Of a stretch of 64,000 bases of DNA, positions 1 to 8,832 are shown piece by piece. Origin of the DNA: Paenibacillus glycanilyticus (GTDB lineage: Bacteria; Bacillota; Bacilli; Paenibacillales; Paenibacillaceae); contig NZ_JAMBNP010000016.1 of assembly GCF_023715145.1 (NCBI RefSeq), positions 34,404 through 98,403 on the forward strand. The letters are read 5' to 3'. The position numbers were made by a program, and so were the translations under genes. The notes under the pieces were generated by a model. That model was not told the origin of the DNA, did not search any database, and saw only the letters and a program-made list of their open reading frames with translations. Numbering within the stretch: position 1 is the first letter of the stretch; each line of letters begins with the position of its first letter.

Positions 1-1
1 G

Positions 2-925
2 TCCTCTCTCAAGAAGTTTGCGGTCAGACACAAAGATGCATTAATCGCTGCGGCGATATTAAGTCCGATGATCCTGTGGTGGCTGGTTTTATCGGGGTTC
101 CCGACCATGTTTGGTTTTTTTCTCGGATTTTTCGAGTGGGTCGGCATTGCGGACAGCCCCAAATTTGTTTGGTTCGATAACTATGTAAGGTTCTTCCAGG
201 ATCCGTTATACTACGAAGCCCTGTGGAGATCCATCTGGTTAGGTGGACTTGTAACCTCCATTACTCTAATCGCCGGCTTTGGCGCGGCCCTGCTGATGAA
301 TATGCCGTTGTTCGGCAAAGGCGTCTACCGGTCCATCTGGTATATTCCGGCGGTTACTTCAACCGTCGCAACCACGCAGATCTTCAATCTCTTGCTCGAT
401 ACAAATAATGGCGTTATCAATAACTTCCTGAAGTCGATTGGCAAGGAGCCGATCGTTTGGCAATATTCCGTCTTTTGGGGCGTGTTCTGGATTGTCGTCT
501 ACTCCGTGTGGAAGGGTGTAGGGGGCGCGGCGCTGATCTGGCTCGCAGGTCTGCAATCCGTAGACGTCTCCTTGTATGAAGCAGCCGAAATCGACGGCGC
601 AGGGCGCTGGGGCAAGCTTTGGAACGTGACGCTTCCGGGCCTTAAGCCTATTGCAACCTACATCGTCATTACGAGCCTGATCGGCGCGATTCAGATCTAC
701 GAGCAAGTATTGTTTATGACAAACGGCGGTCCTTACGGCAAGACAGAGGTACTCGTGTTCCGTATTTACCGCGATGCGTTCTGGGATTTCAACATGGGTA
801 TGGCGGGCGCGTCTTCGCTCATCATGGCTGTCGTTGTTTTTGTCGGAACCGTGTTCTACTACCGCTGGTCGACGAACTCCGACAGAAGCAACACGATCAA
901 GATCAAAGGAGGACCTAAATCATGA
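2..925 (+). CDS. Sugar ABC transporter permease (MalF/UgpA type), 5' partial
   Basis: Inner-membrane permease of a carbohydrate ABC importer. The reading frame is open to the left edge, so the true start lies outside the window; the first internal Met is at 68. Several hydrophobic segments are visible, and the cytoplasmic EAA loop that contacts the ATPase is clear (YEAAEIDGAGRWGKLWNVTLP). The end overlaps the next permease by the ATGA junction at 922-925, which indicates translational coupling. No ATP-binding subunit is seen nearby, so the importer probably shares a general MsmX-type ATPase encoded elsewhere (inference). The neighbouring mannosidase suggests an oligosaccharide substrate. Confidence 0.9.
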   Translation, partial: SSLKKFAVRHKDALIAAAILSPMILWWLVLSGFPTMFGFFLGFFEWVGIADSPKFVWFDNYVRFFQDPLYYEALWRSIWLGGLVTSITLIAGFGAALLMNMPLFGKGVYRSIWYIPAVTSTVATTQIFNLLLDTNNGVINNFLKSIGKEPIVWQYSVFWGVFWIVVYSVWKGVGGAALIWLAGLQSVDVSLYEAAEIDGAGRWGKLWNVTLPGLKPIATYIVITSLIGAIQIYEQVLFMTNGGPYGKTEVLVFRIYRDAFWDFNMGMAGASSLIMAVVVFVGTVFYYRWSTNSDRSNTIKIKGGPKS

Positions 926-1845
926 GAGAGTCATTCGCCAAAAAACTAGCGTTTCAATTGAAGCCGGGTAATCTGCTTGCCCATCTTGTATTGCTTGGTA
1001 TCGGACTTGTCTTGTTATATCCTTTGGTCTTTATGATCTTGGCCGGGTTCTTCACCAAGACGGAGTTCACAACGACGGTGCTTGGCTTGCTGCCATTCCC
1101 GGAAGCTCCGACCATGCGCAATTTCCTGGTTCTGTTCTATGGCTCCGCGGAATCCGCGATTCAGAAATACTTCGTCAACTCCGGATACCGGACGCTCTAC
1201 AACACCTTCTGGGCGCTGCTGACCTCTTTGCTGGCCGGTTACGTGTTCGCCAGACTGCGTTTTAAAGGGAAGGATCAGTTGTTCCTTATCCTGCTCGGGA
1301 CGCAGATGATTCCGGGGACGATTGCTCTGATTCCGACGTATTTGGAGTTCGCCAGATGGCCGTTTGCCGGAGGCAACGATATTTTCACAGGCGGTACGGG
1401 GATTCTGAACACCTGGTGGGTTTACTTCATCGGCGGACCAAGCATCAATATTATGGGCGCCTTTCTGGTGAAGCAGTCCATCGAAAAGGTGCCGTATGAG
1501 CTGGATGAAGCGGCGAAGGTGGACGGAGCGGGTACGATCCGGATTATTTTCCAAATTCTGCTCCCGCTGCAGCTGCCGATTATGGCGTTTATTGCGATTA
1601 CGACGGCTCTTGGCACATGGAACGACTTTGCAACGCCGTTCTTCTACACGTCATCGGATGCGCTGCAGACATTGCCGGCTGCCATTACAAGATTGTCCTC
1701 GGCTGCTGCCAGCCCGGGCGCTGTGCCGAACTGGCCGCTTATCATCACGCTTGGACTTGGCATGACCATTCCCGCGCTGCTGATCTTCTTCTTCTTCCAG
1801 AAATATATCGTTCAGGGACTTGCCAATACCGGTATCAAGGGTTAA
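922..1845 (+). CDS. Sugar ABC transporter permease (MalG/UgpE type)
   Basis: Second membrane subunit of the carbohydrate importer, 307 aa, normal length for the MalG/LplC type. It shows the EAA loop (ELDEAAKVDGAGTIRIIFQI) and multiple hydrophobic spans, ending in the short hydrophilic tail GLANTGIKG typical of the family. The start ATG overlaps the stop of the first permease (ATGA). The ribosome site AAAGGAGG lies just upstream, inside the end of the first permease gene. It is followed after 89 A+T-rich bases by the binding-protein gene, so the order is permease-permease-binding protein. Confidence 0.92.
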   Translation: MRESFAKKLAFQLKPGNLLAHLVLLGIGLVLLYPLVFMILAGFFTKTEFTTTVLGLLPFPEAPTMRNFLVLFYGSAESAIQKYFVNSGYRTLYNTFWALLTSLLAGYVFARLRFKGKDQLFLILLGTQMIPGTIALIPTYLEFARWPFAGGNDIFTGGTGILNTWWVYFIGGPSINIMGAFLVKQSIEKVPYELDEAAKVDGAGTIRIIFQILLPLQLPIMAFIAITTALGTWNDFATPFFYTSSDALQTLPAAITRLSSAAASPGAVPNWPLIITLGLGMTIPALLIFFFFQKYIVQGLANTGIKG

Positions 1846-1934
1846 GAAAATTTTATTATAACATATTGAATATAACAAATAGTCATGATATATTAATTGC
1901 GAAAGGTCAGTTATCCTAATTTGGAGGGGTTCAT

Positions 1935-3389
1935 GTGAAAAGAACAAAGATCACATCCTTGGTTGTAACTGCACTATTAACCATGTCCTTGACGGCTTGC
2001 GGTGGAAATAACAATTCCTCAACAACGAACAATCAGCCTAAGCCGTCGGAATCGGCGGCTTCCGAGTCGGCGACTCCGGCACCGGCGGAAAGCACCGATA
2101 CTGCGGGAGCGAAGGATCCGGTAACGATTACGGTACTGAATGAAGGCGCGGTTGGGATCGGCGTAGGCAAGCTGGAAGATTTGTTCGAACCCAAAGAGAA
2201 GGAATTGAAGGGCAACGGCGTTGACGTTACTTATACACCGGGCAATCCGGTAGAGGCATTCCCGCTTCATTATCAACGAATTATTTTCGACAAACTGAAA
2301 GAGAAAAACATCAGTGTTAAAACCGAAGACTGGGGCTGGGGCGAGCCGCTGGTTCAGAAGGAAACCGCAGGCTTCCTGGCCAAAAATATTCCGGATATCA
2401 TCGTAGGCGAGACGCAAATGCCCGGTTTTGCCCAGCAAGGACTGCTTGAGCCGTTCCCGGATGCAATGGCCGATGAAATTCGCGCCAATGTCTCCCCGGC
2501 AGCATGGAAGCCGATGGAGCATGACGGTAAAATCTACGGCCTCGCATCCCAGCCTGGCGTAAGCAGCTTGTATTGGAACAAGAAGCTGGTTAAAGAAGCG
2601 GGTATCGACCCGGAGAAGCCGATCACTACCTGGCAAGAGCTGGCCGACAACGCGAAGAAAGTAACGGAAGCCGGCAAAGGCAAGTTCTATGGCGGCGGCG
2701 TTTACGGCGCTCCAAACTTTGGCGGATACTTGCGCTACGGGGCATTGGTCGCAATCAACGGCGGTACCTTCGCGGATGCGAATGGCCAGCCGACGTTCAA
2801 CTCGGAAGCAAACGTGGCAACGGTACAATTGCTCCGCGAATTGAACACCGATCATCCTGCCGGTCTGATGGTTAACAATAACGAAGGCTCGTATTTCGAT
2901 GCCTGGAACAAAGGGCAAATCGCTTATCTGATCGATGGTCCATGGCGCGTACAGGAATGTAAGAATATCGGACTCGAATGCGGCATGGCACCAATTCCGT
3001 TGTCTCCAAGCGGAGAGGCTGCCAACGTAACCATCGGCGCGGCATTCCACTCGGTACCTAAAGACGCGAAGAACAAGGAAGCGGCATTCGAATACATCAA
3101 AGCGATGTACAGCAAAGAGATCCAGCAGCTGATTGCGGACTCCAACGTACGCTCCCCGATTCTGAAAGAAATCAGCGAGTCGCCGGAATACCAAGAAAAG
3201 CATCCGGAAATGTATCTGCATTATCAAGCCATGTCCGGTAACGTTCAAGGTCTGCCAACCTTTGCGAAAGACAATTCGAAGGTATGGCAAATCTGGGGCG
3301 ACGCAGTCGTAAAATCTCTCATGACCAAAGGCGATGTAAAAGCCATTCTCGACGACGCTCAAAAACGCGCGGAGCAAGTAACGAAATAA
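1935..3389 (+). CDS. Extracellular solute-binding lipoprotein of sugar ABC importer
   Basis: Binding protein that captures the glycan outside the membrane and delivers it to the two permeases upstream. It starts with GTG at 1935 behind the ribosome site TTGGAGGGG. The N-terminus is a lipoprotein signal with lipobox LTAC and lipid-modified Cys22, followed by a Ser/Thr/Asn/Pro/Ala-rich tether to about residue 60. The rest (484 aa in total) fits family 1 solute-binding proteins, with segments such as GVSSLYWNKKLVKEAGID and GQIAYLIDGPWRVQE. The substrate is not readable from sequence; mannosides are an inference from the next gene. Confidence 0.9.
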   Translation: MKRTKITSLVVTALLTMSLTACGGNNNSSTTNNQPKPSESAASESATPAPAESTDTAGAKDPVTITVLNEGAVGIGVGKLEDLFEPKEKELKGNGVDVTYTPGNPVEAFPLHYQRIIFDKLKEKNISVKTEDWGWGEPLVQKETAGFLAKNIPDIIVGETQMPGFAQQGLLEPFPDAMADEIRANVSPAAWKPMEHDGKIYGLASQPGVSSLYWNKKLVKEAGIDPEKPITTWQELADNAKKVTEAGKGKFYGGGVYGAPNFGGYLRYGALVAINGGTFADANGQPTFNSEANVATVQLLRELNTDHPAGLMVNNNEGSYFDAWNKGQIAYLIDGPWRVQECKNIGLECGMAPIPLSPSGEAANVTIGAAFHSVPKDAKNKEAAFEYIKAMYSKEIQQLIADSNVRSPILKEISESPEYQEKHPEMYLHYQAMSGNVQGLPTFAKDNSKVWQIWGDAVVKSLMTKGDVKAILDDAQKRAEQVTK

Positions 3390-3492
3390 AATACAACAAA
3401 AGAAGAGGACTTTCTTAACACGTCCCTAGTGGTCTGGACAGTAATTGTTAACGCAGCAGAGAACTAGCAAGTCAACAATACCTTCAGCCAAC

Positions 3493-3519
3493 AGGACTGT
3501 TAATCAGTCCTCTTTTTTT
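3493..3519 (+). terminator. Rho-independent terminator between binding protein and mannosidase
   Basis: A perfect 7-bp stem AGGACTG/CAGTCCT with loop TTAAT is followed by CTTTTTTT. It lies only 20 bases before the mannosidase start. An upstream segment at 3400-3411 (AAGAAGAGGACT) can pair with the 3' arm and T run instead, so read-through may be regulated. Confidence 0.75.
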
Positions 3520-3539
3520 CAAACACAGGAGTGACATAG

Positions 3540-6539
3540 ATGCCATACGAATCGAAACGAATTATGCTGCAGAAAGCCAAAAATATACTCCCAAGAATAC
3601 GCCACGCCATCTATGAACCTGTCTCCGCACTGAAGGTAACGGCGTGGGTGACGAAGGAGCCCGTGCCTTACTCCGAGCGGACAGCCGGCTCTATGATTGA
3701 GCTCGCTCCTGGCGATAAATGGGGCAACCTGTGGGATTGTGCCTGGTTCCGGTTCGAAGGAACCGTTCCGGAATCCGTTGCCGGCAGCAAGCTGGTACTT
3801 CTTATTGATGTCAATGGAGAGCTGTGCCTGGTGGATCAGGAAGGCTCCCCGATGCAAGGACTGACCAATATCAACTCCGAGTTTGATTTCAGCCTAGGCT
3901 TGCCGGGCAAACGGGTCGTTGACCTCGGAAATTCTTCAGCGGGTCAGCACATCGATCTGTGGGCGGATGCCGGCTGTAACGATTTGTTTGGCAAATACCG
4001 CAGCGGCACGCTCAAGGAAGCCGACATTGCCATTTGTTACGAGGAAATTCGTCAGCTGTACTACGATTATGAAGTGCTTCTGGAGCTGGCGGAGCATTTA
4101 AGCGAGAACTCGGCAAGAAGAGAGCGCGTTGTTCAAAGCCTGTACGATGCGGCTTTTCTATTGGAAGTCGTAAATGAGGAGACCGCCCGGAAGGCTAGAG
4201 AAATTCTGTCCAAAGAGCTCGCCAAACGCGGGGGAGACCCGGTTGTTACGGTTAGCGCGATTGGTCATGCCCATATCGACCTTGCTTGGCTGTGGCCCAT
4301 CCGGGAGACCATCCGGAAAGGCGCTCGTACCTTCTCCACGGTGCTGAAGAACATGGAGAAATATCCCGATTATGTGTTTGGCGCAAGCCAGCCGCAATTA
4401 TATCAATGGATGAAAGAGTATTATCCGAAGCTGTATGACCGGATCAAGGAGAGAATTCAAGAAGGGCGCTGGGAAGTGCAGGGCGCGATGTGGGTAGAGC
4501 CGGATACGAATATTTCCGGCGGGGAGGCCCTCGTCCGCCAGATCCTGTACGGCAAGCGGTTCTTCCAGCAAGAATTTGGCCAGGAGATGAAGGTGCTTTG
4601 GCTGCCTGACGTATTTGGCTACTCCGCGAGCCTGCCTCAGCTCCTCCGGAAATCCGGCGTGGACTATATGATGACGCAGAAGCTGTCGTGGAACGTGTAC
4701 AATACGCATCCTCATCACAGCTTTGAGTGGGAAGGCATTGACGGCAGCAAAGTGCTGGCTCATCTTCCGCCTGAAGATACGTACAACAGTCCGGGAGCGC
4801 CAAGATCGCTTGCGAAGATCGAGAACAGCTACCTTGACCGCAACGTATCCGAGCATGCCTTGATGCTGTTTGGCATTGGCGACGGCGGCGGCGGACCGGG
4901 CGAGGAGCATCTGGAGCGGTTATCGCGCGAGCATAACCTGCTGGGATTGCCTCCGGTTGTCCAAGAATCCTCCTTATCCTTCTTCCATAAGCTCGAACAG
5001 GAGAAGGAACGTTTCCAGACGTACCGCGGCGAGCTTTACTTGGAGAAGCATCAAGGCACGCTAACGACGCAGGCTCGCAACAAATGGTATAACCGCAAGA
5101 TGGAAAAGTCGCTGAGAGAGCTTGAATTTGCAGCTTCCCTGTTATTGGCACTCGGTGAGAATGCATATCCGTCCGATGAGCTGGAGGAGATTTGGAAGGA
5201 AACGCTGCTCTATCAATTCCATGATATTTTGCCGGGCTCTTCGATTACGCGCGTGTTCGAAGAATCGCTGGAGCGTTATGCCGTTATGCATGGCCGCACG
5301 CAGGAATTGATTGCGGGTACCTATGCGAAAGCCGCAAGCCTCGCGGGAGCCGGCGAAGGCCAGGCTGTAGTCTTTAATTCATTGCCGTGGGAACGTGAAG
5401 AGGTTGTCGAGCATAAGGGTAACCGTTATGCCGTGAAGGTCCCAGCGATGGGGTTTGCGTCGCTCTCCGAAGCGAAGCAATGGCAAGGGCAAGAAGAAGC
5501 GGCTCTGCGCGCGGATGAGCGATTGCTCGAGAACTCCTATTTGCGCGTTGCCTTTGGTCAGGACGGCAGTATCGAATCGATTTACGATAAAACGGCGGGC
5601 CGGGAAACGATCGTGCCGGGCAAGCAGGGGAATGTATTTACCATCTATCATGACAAAGGCGATGCCTGGGATTTCCCGAGAGACTACCGGGATACGGTTG
5701 CCGGCCGCATGAAGCTGGAGGGAAGCTCCTTCTATATCGACGGGCCGCAAGCCGTTGCGGAGCAGCGGTACCGGTTCGGAGAGTCTACGCTGGTGCAGCG
5801 CATCGTGCTGGACGAAGCGGGAACGGCCGTAAGGTTTGAGACAAAAGCCGATTGGAAGGAAGCCGAGAAGATGCTTCGCGTCTCCTTCCCGGTCTACGTC
5901 ATGTCTGACCATGTGAACTGCGAAATTCAATTCGGTTATCTGAAGCGCCCTACCACCCGGAATACGATGATTGAATTCGTAAGAGACGAGATCTGCGCTC
6001 ATCAATATATCGATTTGTCGCAGCCGGATTACGGCGTGGCGCTGCTGAGCGACAGCAAATACGGGTATAGCGCGGAGCGAAACGTACTGGACATCAATCT
6101 GCTTCGCAGCCCAAGCTATCCGGATCCGGTGGCAGACCGTGCCGAGCATCAATTTGTGTATGCGGTCTATCCGCACCGAGGGGATTTTATCCAAGCCCAG
6201 GTATACCGGAAAGGCTATGAGCTTAATACGCCGTTAACGGTTGCAGAGCCGTCTTCCGCTGGTGGAGGAGCTGGACATGCGGCAGCATTTGCTTCTCTTG
6301 TCCTCGTTGACAACCCGCATGTAATGGTAGAGGCCGTGAAGAAGGCGGAAGATTCGGATGATCTGATTATCCGATTGTACGAGACTTCAGGTACGCTCGC
6401 GGAAACGTCGGTTGCCTTCGGCATAGCGGACATGAAGCTGGAGGAAGTCGATTTGATGGAGAACCCGATAGGAGCGTTTGATGGCCGATTGGTGTTCCAG
6501 CCGTTCGAAATTAAGACGCTTCGCGTCATATTAGGATAA
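3540..6539 (+). CDS. Alpha-mannosidase, glycoside hydrolase family 38
   Basis: Hydrolyses terminal alpha-mannosides by a retaining mechanism. The 999-aa length is usual for bacterial GH38. Zinc-site motif GHAHIDLAWLWP lies near residue 242 and the nucleophile region WLPDVFGYSA near 355; FHDILPGSSI near 560 is also family-typical. The C-terminal half fits the GH38 beta-sandwich domains. No signal peptide, so it acts in the cytoplasm on imported oligosaccharides. Start ATG follows ACAGGAGTGAC. It lies downstream of the ABC importer, separated from it by a terminator, so it may be expressed partly by read-through. Confidence 0.95.
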   Translation: MPYESKRIMLQKAKNILPRIRHAIYEPVSALKVTAWVTKEPVPYSERTAGSMIELAPGDKWGNLWDCAWFRFEGTVPESVAGSKLVLLIDVNGELCLVDQEGSPMQGLTNINSEFDFSLGLPGKRVVDLGNSSAGQHIDLWADAGCNDLFGKYRSGTLKEADIAICYEEIRQLYYDYEVLLELAEHLSENSARRERVVQSLYDAAFLLEVVNEETARKAREILSKELAKRGGDPVVTVSAIGHAHIDLAWLWPIRETIRKGARTFSTVLKNMEKYPDYVFGASQPQLYQWMKEYYPKLYDRIKERIQEGRWEVQGAMWVEPDTNISGGEALVRQILYGKRFFQQEFGQEMKVLWLPDVFGYSASLPQLLRKSGVDYMMTQKLSWNVYNTHPHHSFEWEGIDGSKVLAHLPPEDTYNSPGAPRSLAKIENSYLDRNVSEHALMLFGIGDGGGGPGEEHLERLSREHNLLGLPPVVQESSLSFFHKLEQEKERFQTYRGELYLEKHQGTLTTQARNKWYNRKMEKSLRELEFAASLLLALGENAYPSDELEEIWKETLLYQFHDILPGSSITRVFEESLERYAVMHGRTQELIAGTYAKAASLAGAGEGQAVVFNSLPWEREEVVEHKGNRYAVKVPAMGFASLSEAKQWQGQEEAALRADERLLENSYLRVAFGQDGSIESIYDKTAGRETIVPGKQGNVFTIYHDKGDAWDFPRDYRDTVAGRMKLEGSSFYIDGPQAVAEQRYRFGESTLVQRIVLDEAGTAVRFETKADWKEAEKMLRVSFPVYVMSDHVNCEIQFGYLKRPTTRNTMIEFVRDEICAHQYIDLSQPDYGVALLSDSKYGYSAERNVLDINLLRSPSYPDPVADRAEHQFVYAVYPHRGDFIQAQVYRKGYELNTPLTVAEPSSAGGGAGHAAAFASLVLVDNPHVMVEAVKKAEDSDDLIIRLYETSGTLAETSVAFGIADMKLEEVDLMENPIGAFDGRLVFQPFEIKTLRVILG

Positions 6540-6553
6540 AAGCTGTGATAGGC

Positions 6554-6587
6554 GGGGGAAGTGAGCAGGATGACTTTCCCCTTTTTT
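6554..6587 (+). terminator. Rho-independent terminator after mannosidase
   Basis: A 9-bp stem (GGGGGAAGT with ACTTTCCCC, one G-T pair) is followed by six T. It ends the mannosidase transcript 38 bases before the next gene. Confidence 0.8.
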
Positions 6588-6624
6588 AATTTATGGACTC
6601 TATTAAGAGAGGGAGGTTTCATCG

Positions 6625-8799
6625 ATGATTAGACGGAATCGGCAGGAAGAGCTGACGGGCTTTCAAGAAGGCGGACCATATCATCCGTCCTACGATTTGC
6701 AGACGGACTTCGTTATGATGTATGGCATTCACGGGAATCTGGAAGAGCGGATCGGAGCCTGGAAGGAGAAGGGCTACGTGGTTCATCTGATGACCGGCGT
6801 ATCATGGGGCGGCTATCAAGACTATTTGAACGGAAAAATCGACGGCCGCTCGCATTGGGATGAAGCGCAGAAGAACCGCAGATACGATAACATCATCCAT
6901 GGAACGTCAGTAGACATTCCTTATATGGTTCCTACTATCTCTTACGCGGATTATTTGACGGAACGGATTCGCCCGGCTGTTGATGCAGGAGTTGAAGCCA
7001 TTCATCTGGAAGAGCCGGAGTTCTGGGTAGAAGGCGGTTACGAGGATGCGTTCAAGCGGGAATGGGAGATCTACTACCGCGAGCCTTGGCAGGCTCCTCA
7101 TTCTTCAGCGGATGCCCAGTACCGCGCGTCAAAGCTGAAGGCGTATTTGTATACGCGTACGCTGGACCGGATCTGCAGCACGCTGAAGGAATACGCGATG
7201 CAGAAGTACGGCCGCCGCATTCGCTTTTACGTGCCGACGCATAGTCTCATCAACTACACGCAGTGGAGAATTGTCAGTCCGGAATCGAAGCTCCTTGAGC
7301 TGCCGGGCATTGACGGCTACATCGCCCAGGTATGGACCGGTACGGCGCAAACCCCAAATGTCTATAACGGCGTCCGCAAGGAGCGCACGTTCGAAACCGC
7401 GTATCTGGAGTACGGCATTATGCAGGAGCTTGTCCGCGGCACCGACCGCAGAATGTGGTTCCTGCATGACCCGATTGCCGATGATCCGAAGCATACCTGG
7501 AAGGACTACCGCACGAATTATATCCGCACCTTGGTAGCTTCCCTGCTGCATCCGCATGTCAGCCGATATGAGGTCTGTCCTTGGCCGAGACGAATCTATC
7601 AGGGCGAATATCCGAGAGAAGGCGGCAATGGCAAAGAGAGAATTCCGGCGGCTTATGCAACAGAGCTGCAGGTCGTATTAAACGTGCTGGGAACGATGGA
7701 AGGACTGGATGCCGAATGGTTGACGGATAGTCTGCAGGTGGGTCTCTTGCTGGCTGACTCCGCGATGTATCAGCGCAATCATCCGGATTGGAGCGAAGAA
7801 GCTACAGCGTTCAAATATGACGGTACGGAAGTGGCTTCGGCGCTCGGCAGCGAGTTCATGGAGCTGCTTGACTGGTCGCCGTTCTATGGTCTTGCTCTGC
7901 CGCTTCTGAAGCATGGCGCTGCCGTTCGCCCGGTGCAGCTGGACAATGCGGGAAGATCCCCGGGCTACTTGGACGATTACCGCGTTCTGGTGCTCAGCTA
8001 CGAATATATGAAGCCGGAATCTTCGGGTCTGCATAACGTCCTTGCCGAATGGGTGAAGGAAGGCGGCACTTTGATCTATGTCGGGGACGGAAGCGACGAT
8101 TTTCACAAGGTGCGCGAATGGTGGAACCAAGGCATCAAGAAGTATGCTTCGCCAAAGGAGCATTTATTCGAGAGCCTTGGCCTGGAGGCAGCCCTTGAAG
8201 CAGGCGCTTACGCCGTGGGCAAAGGCGCTCTAGCCTATCTGCCCTTGCATCCAGCGCAATGCGCTGTCCGTCCGGAAGCGGGCGAGCTGTTAAGAGAAAC
8301 GCTCGATGCCGCTCTTGCGAAGGTGGCAGGAAGCTGGGAGCGCAAGAACGGCATGTCTTTGCGCAGAGGGCCTTACGTTATTGCTGCCGTGCTGGATGAA
8401 GCGATTAATGAAGAATCCTACGAGCTCCGCGGCAAGTTTGTGGATTTGCTGGACGCGAATCTGCCCGTGCTTGATCAGGTGTCGGTAGCAGGCGGGGAGC
8501 AAGTCTTGTTATATGATCTCAGCCGGGCAGGAGAAGGCGTGCAGCTTATTGCAGCCGCATCCCGGATTGATCAAGTAGAAGAGGGAGCGGGCGGCTTTGT
8601 CTTTACGGCTTCCGGTCCGGAGGGGATTCAAGGGGCAGCAAGATTCCTCTGTCCTCATAAGCCCAAGACCGTATCGATTGGCCAGGAAGGGGATTCGATC
8701 CGGATACCGCTGGAATTCGATTGGGATGTGGAGAGCTCAACGGTGCTCCTTCGATATGCCAATCATCCTTCGGGCGTCACGGTGAGGGTGATCTGGTAA
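6625..8799 (+). CDS. Uncharacterised 724-aa protein of the glycan locus, glycosidase-like
   Basis: I do not recognise the family. The 724-aa protein has no signal peptide or membrane span and starts at ATG 6625 behind GAGGGAGGTTTC. The N-terminal 350 residues read like a TIM-barrel glycosidase: strand-like segments end in acidic residues (GVEAIHLEEPEFWVEGGY near 125-142; MWFLHDPIADDP near 280) and aromatic residues are abundant. A middle part (RVLVLSYEYMKPES; GGTLIYVGDGSDD) resembles the class I amidotransferase-like fold that follows the catalytic barrel in GH42 beta-galactosidases, and the C-terminus looks beta-rich. Its place between GH38 and a GxGYxYP gene supports a role in breaking down the same glycan. 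Function is inferred, not shown. Confidence 0.7.
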   Translation: MIRRNRQEELTGFQEGGPYHPSYDLQTDFVMMYGIHGNLEERIGAWKEKGYVVHLMTGVSWGGYQDYLNGKIDGRSHWDEAQKNRRYDNIIHGTSVDIPYMVPTISYADYLTERIRPAVDAGVEAIHLEEPEFWVEGGYEDAFKREWEIYYREPWQAPHSSADAQYRASKLKAYLYTRTLDRICSTLKEYAMQKYGRRIRFYVPTHSLINYTQWRIVSPESKLLELPGIDGYIAQVWTGTAQTPNVYNGVRKERTFETAYLEYGIMQELVRGTDRRMWFLHDPIADDPKHTWKDYRTNYIRTLVASLLHPHVSRYEVCPWPRRIYQGEYPREGGNGKERIPAAYATELQVVLNVLGTMEGLDAEWLTDSLQVGLLLADSAMYQRNHPDWSEEATAFKYDGTEVASALGSEFMELLDWSPFYGLALPLLKHGAAVRPVQLDNAGRSPGYLDDYRVLVLSYEYMKPESSGLHNVLAEWVKEGGTLIYVGDGSDDFHKVREWWNQGIKKYASPKEHLFESLGLEAALEAGAYAVGKGALAYLPLHPAQCAVRPEAGELLRETLDAALAKVAGSWERKNGMSLRRGPYVIAAVLDEAINEESYELRGKFVDLLDANLPVLDQVSVAGGEQVLLYDLSRAGEGVQLIAAASRIDQVEEGAGGFVFTASGPEGIQGAARFLCPHKPKTVSIGQEGDSIRIPLEFDWDVESSTVLLRYANHPSGVTVRVIW

Positions 8800-8832
8800 C
8801 GCCTTGAATACGAAATAGGGGAGGAAGTCCGT

